A DNA stretch of 11,819 bases, from the NCBI GenBank assembly GCA_016206275.1, contig JACQRY010000035.1, positions 1 through 11,819 of the forward strand, read 5' to 3'. This document shows positions 6,226 to 11,819 of this stretch, one piece after another. This DNA is from Nitrososphaerota archaeon (lineage in GTDB: Archaea > Thermoproteota > Nitrososphaeria > Nitrososphaerales > JACQRY01). The position numbers and the translations under genes are program-made. Each line of letters opens with the position of its first letter. Position 1 is the first letter of the stretch. The notes beneath the pieces were generated by a model, which made no database searches, was not told the origin of the DNA, and worked only from the letters and a program-made list of their open reading frames with translations.

Positions 6226-6471
6226 ATGTCATCCGCACCAGTGGATAGCAAGGGCAGAGTGCTCATCCCCAAGGAGATAAGGCGAAGAACCCGCATCAAA
6301 GAAGGAAGCTACGTAAAACTCTCGGCTCAGGAGGGTAAGGTAGTCATGGAGCCACTGGAGTCCGTCGCCGATAAGTTCTTCGGCGCCTTCGAAATCCATG
6401 AGTGGCCAAAAGACCTAGACAAGTTCCAACTCGAAGCTTCTAGGAGATGGTGGGCATCCAAAGATACGTAG
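6226..6471 (+). CDS. vapB: AbrB/SpoVT-type antitoxin VapB
   Basis: An 81-residue antitoxin with a swapped-hairpin AbrB DNA-binding domain at about residues 4-45: VDSKGRVLIPKEIRRRTRIKEG, then the strands SYVKLSAQ and KVVMEPL. The tail (FEIHEWPKDLDKFQLEASRRWW) is the kind of acidic and aromatic segment that blocks a PIN active site. ATG 6226 is preceded by purine-rich GTGGGAAG. The last 25 bases overlap the toxin gene, a longer overlap than in the other modules here. It stands between the dehydrogenase-Nudix gene and the flippase, with its own promoter 85 bases downstream of the former. Confidence 0.9.
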   Translation: MSSAPVDSKGRVLIPKEIRRRTRIKEGSYVKLSAQEGKVVMEPLESVADKFFGAFEIHEWPKDLDKFQLEASRRWWASKDT

Positions 6472-6869
6472 ACGTCAACGTCTTTGTGTATTGGTTAGGC
6501 AAACACCCATCCTTCGGAGAGACCGCATATAACTGGATCAAAGACATCGAAGACTCCCCCGGACGAGAGTACACGACATCCACCCTCACCCCATACCAAG
6601 TTCTACTCACCATCACCACACTATCAGCCAAAAGCCTGAAAGACGCGGAGACCGCCAAAAACATCATCGACTCATTCACCAGCCTCCGAGGGCTGAGCTT
6701 GGAAGACTTAACACAGGAAGACTACATCGAGGCACCCAGACTAATGAAGAAATACCGCCTAGACTTTGAAGACGCATTACACACCTCGGTCGCCATCAGA
6801 CTCGGTGCCAAGGAAATAATATCCAACGACAAAGACCTCGATAGGGCGCCTATCAAACGAATCTTCTAG
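6447..6869 (+). CDS. vapC: PIN-domain toxin VapC with altered second acid
   Basis: A 140-residue PIN-domain protein paired with the AbrB-type antitoxin. D9 in RYVDVNVFVY is the first acid, D109 in LDFEDALHTSVAI the third, and D128/D130 in ISNDKDLDR the fourth. The second acid, normally Glu in the helix after the second strand, appears as Gln51 (TPYQVLLTI, codon CAA) in my alignment. That may lower or abolish catalysis, or the alignment may be off. ATG 6447 lies inside the antitoxin gene; GTG 6450 is the adjacent alternative. It is convergent with the flippase gene, with 68 bases between stops and no clear terminator. Confidence 0.85.
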   Translation: MVGIQRYVDVNVFVYWLGKHPSFGETAYNWIKDIEDSPGREYTTSTLTPYQVLLTITTLSAKSLKDAETAKNIIDSFTSLRGLSLEDLTQEDYIEAPRLMKKYRLDFEDALHTSVAIRLGAKEIISNDKDLDRAPIKRIF

Positions 6870-6937
6870 AAACCGTGAAAACAGCATCCTAGATTATCCG
6901 TCATCCCAATACCCCAAACGTCCTTGAACATCCTATG

Positions 6938-8488
6938 TCATCGAGCGAAGATCCTCTCCAATCGGTCAACAACTGGCTCCAATCTATTCGGCACAGCCTG
7001 CCGCACCAAGGCAAAATCTTCTTTCCCAAAGTAACGAGTTGAATAAGCGAACACGACTGCCAACGCCAAGAACACCATTATGTCTAGAGGCGCCCTGAAC
7101 CGAAGCGGCAGGATAAGGATCTGCATCAAATACTGATCAACCAAGTACAAAGGCAACGCAATAGACACCGCAGCAATCAAAGGCTGCTTAAGCTCTGGAA
7201 GTATGCGTAGCCTCACCTTCCCCCAAATGAAGTAGTACCCCAGAATCAATCCCACAGCCGGAAAAGCTATACGCCCCATAGCCCCAGCAACTCCTCCCAA
7301 CGACCCCGCGAAGACCGCCACCAGCAACATGTCAGCAACCGCCGACGCCAACCCGATCACCACCAGAGGCCTCGTATAACCCGTGCTCTGAATAACAGTA
7401 ACCACGAGCAGCGACAAAGCAGGAATAATCGACGTCGCCGCAAGCAACGCAAAAGGCGTCGCACCAGAAACATAATGAGGACCGTACACCACCTCCACCG
7501 CTACAGGAGAAAGAGCAGCCAGCGACGCCCCCAACGGGATAAGCATCCTACACGTCAACCTAACATACGCAGAAGCCATTGGCACTACCGCCCTGAAACC
7601 GTTCACACTGTATCTTGACGACAACGCGGGGAAGATCGCCATACCAATAGGCGCATAAAAGAAAGAGAGAATCGCAGCACCAGAAACAACAAGATAGTAC
7701 ACTCCTATCTGCTCAAGGTTAGGCGCCAAAGCATACAGAAGAGCAATATCCGCCCAACTCTGAACAAACATAATCACCGTAAAGAAATGCACCGGCAAAC
7801 TGAACTCCAAGATACTCTTCACCGGAAACCCCTTCTTCAACCCCAAGTTTCTCCCAAGCAAAAACACGGAGAACACCACCGTGACAACACCCGCAACCAG
7901 CCAACCCAACATAACCCCCATCAAGCCGAAACCAACCACCGCCAACACAAGACCGAGAACCCTGCTCACCCCAGCGTTCAGAATGTTCTGCGCCGCGGTC
8001 TCCCTGAACATCCCGAAACCAAGCATCCCACCCCCAAGGAACGTGGTAAGCGTAAGCAAGAAGGAGGCCAACAGAATCGCCACTATAAGCCCACCATCAA
8101 CCGCGCTACCAAACAAAACAACACTCAACCATTCACTCAACACCACAAGAACCACCAGACCAGTTGCCGACACACCCAGCAGAATAGTCAAACCCGCCCC
8201 AATGATCCCGCCCACCTCACCCCGCCTCCTAGACTCAACATAGCTTGGAATGAGCCTCTGCAACGCATAGTTAACCGAAAGGCCCGTCAAAGAAAAAACC
8301 GCGCTAACCGTCAACAAAACAGAGAGCTTCCCCACCTCGCTCGGCCCCAACACCCTCGCCACAAGAACATAGAACATCAGCGAAAACAGGTATCCCAACA
8401 CGCTCTGAAAAATAAGATACACCGCCCCCTTGGCTACACGCTCAGACTGCAAAGACCCACCACACAACCAAAGACGCGGCAACCCCAT
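6938..8488 (-). CDS. Wzx-like polysaccharide/oligosaccharide flippase (MOP superfamily)
   Basis: A 516-residue membrane transporter with roughly 12-14 hydrophobic segments, predicted to flip lipid-linked glycans across the cytoplasmic membrane. Family marks include SERVAKGAVYLIF near the N-terminus, VARVLGPSEVGKLSVLLTV (about 43-61), a charged loop ESRRRGE (85-91), and QSWADIALLYALAPNLEQIGVYYLV (about 243-267), a repeat-start motif of this family. Length is typical. The start is uncertain: ATG at 8486-8488 fits length, but the best TATA-like box on this strand (GATAAATAGC, 8500-8509) would start transcription near 8478. TTG 8467 or TTG 8452 (giving MQSERVAKG) are therefore good alternatives. 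The coding strand is G/T-rich, giving a Val/Gly-rich protein. Neighbouring glycan genes support a surface-glycan export role; the cargo is unknown. Confidence 0.88.
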   Translation of the reverse strand: MGLPRLWLCGGSLQSERVAKGAVYLIFQSVLGYLFSLMFYVLVARVLGPSEVGKLSVLLTVSAVFSLTGLSVNYALQRLIPSYVESRRRGEVGGIIGAGLTILLGVSATGLVVLVVLSEWLSVVLFGSAVDGGLIVAILLASFLLTLTTFLGGGMLGFGMFRETAAQNILNAGVSRVLGLVLAVVGFGLMGVMLGWLVAGVVTVVFSVFLLGRNLGLKKGFPVKSILEFSLPVHFFTVIMFVQSWADIALLYALAPNLEQIGVYYLVVSGAAILSFFYAPIGMAIFPALSSRYSVNGFRAVVPMASAYVRLTCRMLIPLGASLAALSPVAVEVVYGPHYVSGATPFALLAATSIIPALSLLVVTVIQSTGYTRPLVVIGLASAVADMLLVAVFAGSLGGVAGAMGRIAFPAVGLILGYYFIWGKVRLRILPELKQPLIAAVSIALPLYLVDQYLMQILILPLRFRAPLDIMVFLALAVVFAYSTRYFGKEDFALVRQAVPNRLEPVVDRLERIFAR

Positions 8489-8499
8489 TCCTACGAGAA

Positions 8500-8509
8500 G
8501 CTATTTATC
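8500..8509 (-). promoter_or_regulatory. TATA-like box for the flippase gene
   Basis: On the minus strand the sequence reads GATAAATAGC. It is only about 16 bases before ATG 8488, too near for a usual archaeal start site at that ATG. This suggests either a downstream TTG start or a different promoter. Confidence 0.35.
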
Positions 8510-8552
8510 TTCTTACCACAAAGCAAACACCAAACCCTAGCCAAGCCGAGAT

Positions 8553-8561
8553 GGTTATATG
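8553..8561 (+). promoter_or_regulatory. TATA box for hicBA
   Basis: GGTTATATG at 8553-8561 is centred about 28 bases before ATG 8585, the usual spacing for a leaderless archaeal mRNA. It is divergent from the flippase promoter within a 96-base gap. Confidence 0.6.
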
Positions 8562-8584
8562 CTCCCAAGGCTCCTAGAGAAGAC

Positions 8585-8803
8585 ATGAGAGTGAAGGGTC
8601 GAACCTACACTTACGTCGTCAACAAGGCAGAGGACGGCGGATATGTTGCTAAATGCATAGAATTACCTCAGGTCCATACCGAAGGAGAAACGCTAGCAGA
8701 GGTAAAGAAAAACATGCGTGACGCACTGACTCTCGCGGTGGACTACATCCGGGAAAAAGCCAAGAAGGAAAAGGGCGAAGTCCTGGAGATAACCATAAGG
8801 TGA
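8585..8803 (+). CDS. hicB: HicB-family antitoxin
   Basis: A 72-residue HicB-like protein. The partially degraded RNase H-like fold is recognisable in the strands TYTYVVNKAEDGGYVAKCIELPQVHTEG and the helix TLAEVKKNMRDALTLAVDYI, with E-LP-V-TEG as the family signature. It lacks a C-terminal DNA-binding domain, like many short archaeal HicB proteins. The same frame stays open far upstream, antisense to the flippase gene, but ATG 8585 directly follows the TATA box and the conserved first strand, so I start there. The TGA (8801-8803) overlaps the GTG start of hicA. The antitoxin-first order is the reverse of the classic hicAB order. Confidence 0.9.
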   Translation: MRVKGRTYTYVVNKAEDGGYVAKCIELPQVHTEGETLAEVKKNMRDALTLAVDYIREKAKKEKGEVLEITIR

Positions 8804-9015
8804 GCCTCAGAAACCAAAACTGGAGAGAAGTCGTCAAGGCTCTTAGCAAGCTTGGATTCATCTTAAAGAGACAGTCCGGAAGCCACATAATTCTGGAACA
8901 CCGGGACGGAAGATGGACCGTTGTGTCCCGTCATGACAAGATTAAACTAGGAACTATGAAGAGCATAATTGAAGACATAGGAATAACAGTCGAAGACTTC
9001 CTTAAGCTAATCTAG
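8800..9015 (+). CDS. hicA: HicA-family mRNA interferase toxin
   Basis: A 71-residue toxin with a double-stranded-RNA-binding-like fold that cuts mRNA in known family members. The core GFILKRQSGSHIILEH carries the catalytic His (H29 in GSH), followed by TVVSRHDKIKLGTMKSIIEDIGI and EDFLKLI, all standard HicA positions. The length is typical. The GTG start at 8800 lies in a GTGA overlap with hicB. All expected key residues are present, so it is probably active. It converges with the glycosyltransferase gene; the 129 bases between them hold no clear feature beyond a tiny CCGC-AA-GCGG palindrome at 9131-9140. Confidence 0.93.
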   Translation: MSLRNQNWREVVKALSKLGFILKRQSGSHIILEHRDGRWTVVSRHDKIKLGTMKSIIEDIGITVEDFLKLI

Positions 9016-9144
9016 AGTGCTAGAGAGATCGACACATCCACCTGAGGTAAGCCTACAGCTTGTAATCAACTCAAGGCAAGAAGAGCAATCCCAGAGAGAT
9101 TCACAGAGGCTCCGCACCAACAGCTCATAACCGCAAGCGGAACC

Positions 9145-10281
9145 TTACACAACCTCGCGGTAAACAGCCGCAACCCTCTCCGCAACGACACTCCAATCAT
9201 GTTTCTCAGCAAACCTCCTCCCATTAGCCCCCATCCTAATCCTCAAACCATCGTCCCCACACAAAGCGACCATACCTGCACCTAACCCGCCAACGTCACC
9301 CGCCTCCACAAGTAACCCATTCACACCATTCTCAACCACGTCCACCACCCCACCTACCCTGCACCCGACCACGACCCGACCCGACGCCATAGCCTCCAAC
9401 AACACCAAACCGAAACCCTCAGACCTATCCAAACTAGGCAACACCAGAAAATCACAGGCAGCATAAAACCCCGGCAGATCCCCCGCATTAACACCCCCAG
9501 CAAACACCACCCGATCACCCAAACCGAGCCCCTCAGCAACTCCGCGATAATACTCCAACAAACTCCCACCACCCACAACCAACAACCTCAAATCACCACA
9601 CTTCACGGAAACAGCCTTGAACGCCTCCAACAACACATCAACTCCCTTATACCTGTGCCAAGGAGTCAACGCGCCAACAAACAAAGCCACCTTCTTCCCA
9701 ACGAAACCATACTTCTCTCTTACCACGCCACCATTAACACCCGGACTAAACCTCACAGCGTCAACGCCATTAGGAATCACCCTCACCTTACCGGCATATC
9801 TTTTCAAAACCTTGGAACTACCAGCATAAGCCCCAGTAGTAGCAATGATCCTCCTAAACGCATTCAAATACAGAGGAGACAACAAATTATGCACACCCAC
9901 CAACAAACCAGCAGCAGAAGTCACCGCAGGCAAATCATTATGCCAAGTAACCACAGAAGGAACCCTCCTCAAAACACTGACAAAAGAAGTCAAAGCAGCC
10001 AAATACGGGCCAGGAAAACCACAGTGAACAACATCAAACCCCTCCCTCAACATACCCGAAGGAAAATCAACCAAAGGAGTCCCATAGAAACTCAGACGAG
10101 AAGGAAGCCTCCTAACCAAAACCCCCTCCTCAACCCTCTCCCCAGGCTCCAAAGGACTACAAGCACAATACACAGTAACATCATGCCCCCTCACGGCAAG
10201 ACGCTGCGCCAGATTGCTGACATAGGTCTCAGCCCCACCGATCCAAGGAGGATAATAGCTGTTAACCAAACAGATCTTCAA
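9145..10281 (-). CDS. GT4-family glycosyltransferase
   Basis: A 378-residue cytosolic or membrane-associated GT-B enzyme that transfers a sugar from a nucleotide-sugar to an acceptor. The N-terminus (MKICLVNSYYPPWIGGAETYVSNLA) has the acceptor-side GGAE loop; the middle has TWHND (112-116) and IPNGVD (169-174); and the C-terminal domain has the donor-binding E-x7-E pair E288/E296 in SEGFGLVLLEAMASG. Length and motif order match GT4 fully. The start is TTG at 10281, since no ATG or GTG lies in frame back to a stop at 10312-10314 and the canonical first strand begins at once. The coding strand is strongly G/T-rich, giving many Val and Gly. The product could add a sugar such as xylose or glucuronate made by the neighbours; the donor cannot be assigned. 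Confidence 0.92.
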   Translation of the reverse strand: MKICLVNSYYPPWIGGAETYVSNLAQRLAVRGHDVTVYCACSPLEPGERVEEGVLVRRLPSRLSFYGTPLVDFPSGMLREGFDVVHCGFPGPYLAALTSFVSVLRRVPSVVTWHNDLPAVTSAAGLLVGVHNLLSPLYLNAFRRIIATTGAYAGSSKVLKRYAGKVRVIPNGVDAVRFSPGVNGGVVREKYGFVGKKVALFVGALTPWHRYKGVDVLLEAFKAVSVKCGDLRLLVVGGGSLLEYYRGVAEGLGLGDRVVFAGGVNAGDLPGFYAACDFLVLPSLDRSEGFGLVLLEAMASGRVVVGCRVGGVVDVVENGVNGLLVEAGDVGGLGAGMVALCGDDGLRIRMGANGRRFAEKHDWSVVAERVAAVYREVV

Positions 10282-10319
10282 AGCCCAGACATCAAGCGAA
10301 GTAACCCGCCATTACACAA

Positions 10320-10328
10320 ATATTTAAT
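10320..10328 (+). promoter_or_regulatory. TATA box of the divergent GT4/GT-C gap
   Basis: ATATTTAAT is centred about 29 bases before ATG 10353, so the plus-strand gene is probably leaderless. The element is nearly symmetrical: its reverse complement (ATTAAATAT) lies about 40 bases before the TTG of the minus-strand glycosyltransferase, so one AT-rich site may serve both directions in this 71-base gap. Confidence 0.5.
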
Positions 10329-10352
10329 CATCGTACACCCTCAAGCACCAAG

Positions 10353-11819
10353 ATGAGCAGGATCAAGGCGCAAAAACTCAGCGCAGAAACAACCCTCCTG
10401 CTCATCCTGATCTCCTTCTTCACCGCCCTACTCTTTGCTCAGATGCTGAAATACCCGTATTTCCCAAGCACACCCAGCGACGACTACTTCTTCCACCTGT
10501 CCCAAGCGCTTCAAGCCTCCAAAGGCTCCCTGAACCCCCTCCAAGCCACATATCCTCCAGCCGTACACTACCTAATCGCGCTGGGAACAATCATCCTTCC
10601 ACTACCCGCCACACAAACCATGACCATCACCATGATCATCGCCGCCAGCATAATACCAATCCTCGTCTACAGCACCACAACAGAGCTAAGCAAAGACAGA
10701 AGACTCGCCGTCCTCGCAACAGCCATCTACATTACGGCAAACCCCGTCTGGAGAATCAGCCTCTTCACGGGAGGCTTCTACGCAAACCACCTCGCAGACC
10801 TACTAAGCCTAACAGTCCTCTACCTTCTAACACGATACGCCAGACGAGGAGAAACCAGACTCCTCCCCCTACTACTAATAACATCCTTGGTACTGCTGGC
10901 TTCCCACTTCACCGTCCCAGTCTTCATAATCGCCCTCTGGGCCTTCACACCCATCCTACTAACCAAAAAACAAGAACTCAAAAGATACCTAACAGGCTGC
11001 ACGCTCATCACCCTACCAGCACTAGCAATACTCGCCCTACGCCCAGACCTCATTCCCAGACTCATGGCAGTACCAGCACTCACATCAGGAATAGTCATCG
11101 GAGACATCAACCCAACCCTAGCCTCAGCCTCACCCTTCCTAGCCTTCCTAACAACACTAATCCCCACACCCCTCCTCATCCTAACCGCCACAGGACTCGC
11201 AGCAACCCTAGCAGACAAAACCAGCCTACGCCGAAACCCCTGGACACTACTACCCGCAGTATGGTTCATAATACCCATGATCCTGAGCCCGCTAAGCGAA
11301 CTCGCCAGCCGCTTCGCCCTCTACGCCTTACTCCCCCTAACACTCCTAATCCCACAGGCATTAGCCAGCCTAATCAAATCCGCGGCAAGACTCGGCAACC
11401 ATCTACCCGCAAGCAAACACCTAACAAAACTCCCAACCCTAGCATTAACCATAATAATCATAGCAGCAATAGCTCCAACAAGCCCCCTAATCCAACACGC
11501 AAACGACATATCCACATCCATAACCGAGACACGCATACTCCAAGAATCCATCCTAGACACCATCACCCAAATCAAGGAAAACACTCCACCCGAAACCACC
11601 TTCGCCAGCATAGGACGATGGGAACTGATGTACCTGCCCCTCCTCGCAGAAAGAAGACACGTCGGCGACTACCTCCTAACCCCACAACAAATGCATCCAA
11701 CAGCAACAAGCCTAGGCGCAGATTACGTTACCGTATGGAAAGGACTAACACTCAACAGAGAATACGCCTCATCCAAACTCTACGAAGAACTATGGTCAAA
11801 CCAAGCCATAGCCATATAC
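10353..11819 (+). CDS. GT-C-like multi-pass membrane glycosyltransferase (3' end beyond the window)
   Basis: The frame from ATG 10353 is open for all 489 codons to the window edge, so the true stop lies outside. The protein has a short basic N-terminus, a first membrane helix at about 13-31, then PSDDYFFHLSQAL (41-53) and TYPPAVHYLIAL (66-77). This arrangement of an acidic pair in the first outer loop followed by YPP-x-H resembles GT-C enzymes, which use lipid-phosphate-linked sugars. Many further helices follow, the last near 361-373, and then a soluble tail holding IGRWELMYLPLLAERRHVGDY and LGADYVTVWKG. The exact family (GT39-like, oligosaccharyltransferase-like or uncharacterised archaeal GT-C) is not resolved. 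The plus strand is very C/A-rich, so the protein is rich in Leu, Thr, Pro and Ile. It is divergent from the GT4 gene, likely with shared control. Confidence 0.8.
   Translation, partial: MSRIKAQKLSAETTLLLILISFFTALLFAQMLKYPYFPSTPSDDYFFHLSQALQASKGSLNPLQATYPPAVHYLIALGTIILPLPATQTMTITMIIAASIIPILVYSTTTELSKDRRLAVLATAIYITANPVWRISLFTGGFYANHLADLLSLTVLYLLTRYARRGETRLLPLLLITSLVLLASHFTVPVFIIALWAFTPILLTKKQELKRYLTGCTLITLPALAILALRPDLIPRLMAVPALTSGIVIGDINPTLASASPFLAFLTTLIPTPLLILTATGLAATLADKTSLRRNPWTLLPAVWFIIPMILSPLSELASRFALYALLPLTLLIPQALASLIKSAARLGNHLPASKHLTKLPTLALTIIIIAAIAPTSPLIQHANDISTSITETRILQESILDTITQIKENTPPETTFASIGRWELMYLPLLAERRHVGDYLLTPQQMHPTATSLGADYVTVWKGLTLNREYASSKLYEELWSNQAIAIY

Noticed and set aside
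663..8573. Shared string CCCAAGGCTCC near 674-684 and 8563-8573, both near toxin-antitoxin promoters
   Set aside because: It lies before the TATA box in one case and after it in the other, and is short enough to be chance.
7787..8584. Long plus-strand open frame antisense to the flippase gene, continuing into hicB
   Set aside because: The translation is a low-complexity mix of His, Gln, Asn, Pro and Thr caused by the C/A-rich strand. The conserved HicB fold and the promoter place the real start at 8585.
9131..9140. CCGC-AA-GCGG palindrome between hicA and the GT4 gene as a terminator
   Set aside because: The loop is too small and no T-run follows on either strand.
9655..10356. Long plus-strand open frame antisense to the GT4 gene
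   Set aside because: The translation is rich in Gln, Arg, Pro, Ser and Asn with no domain, while the opposite strand encodes a complete GT4 enzyme.
10820..11611. Minus-strand open frames within the GT-C gene
   Set aside because: They are shadows of an uninterrupted 489-codon plus-strand frame with membrane-protein character.
1..11819. CRISPR array, insertion-sequence ends, tRNA or integrase attachment site
   Set aside because: I saw no regularly spaced repeats, no transposase or integrase gene, and no tRNA-like fold, although remnants and dense toxin-antitoxin modules hint at past rearrangement.

Overview
The window looks archaeal. Several genes have a TATA-like box about 24-30 bases before the start codon and almost no leader. 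Start codons are often TTG or GTG, and the toxin-antitoxin (TA) families and the sugar-nucleotide enzymes are types common in (often thermophilic) archaea. I cannot name the species from the sequence; a TACK-type or related archaeon is a guess. There are no tRNA or rRNA genes and no CRISPR array.

Layout, left to right: the 3' part of a PIN-domain toxin gene (2-403); a decayed membrane-protein remnant (411-589); a ribbon-helix-helix/PIN VapBC pair (728-1488); a second, better preserved copy of the same remnant (1520-1822); galU (1881-2777) and a UDP-glucuronate decarboxylase gene (2779-3801); a RelBE pair (3826-4271); UDP-glucose dehydrogenase fused to a C-terminal Nudix domain (4375-6141); an AbrB-type VapBC pair (6226-6869); a Wzx-like flippase on the minus strand (6938-8488); a HicBA pair (8585-9015); a GT4 glycosyltransferase on the minus strand (9145-10281); and, divergent from it, a large GT-C-like membrane glycosyltransferase that runs off the right edge (10353-11819).

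Two themes are interleaved. The first is surface-glycan synthesis. GalU makes UDP-glucose, the dehydrogenase makes UDP-glucuronate, and the decarboxylase makes UDP-xylose. A cytosolic GT4 enzyme, a flippase and a GT-C enzyme could then assemble, export and attach a glycan (N-glycan, S-layer glycan or exopolysaccharide). The second is a set of TA modules with four different antitoxin folds (RHH, RelB-like, AbrB, HicB). All are on the plus strand and sit in the gaps between glycan genes. Three of the four complete toxins start with TTG or GTG inside a 4-base overlap with the antitoxin stop.

The most notable points are the dehydrogenase-Nudix fusion, the paired flippase-tail-like remnants flanking a VapBC module, and a strong C>G and A>T asymmetry of the plus strand. 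The asymmetry holds for genes in both orientations but breaks sharply at relBE and at points inside two of the biosynthetic genes.
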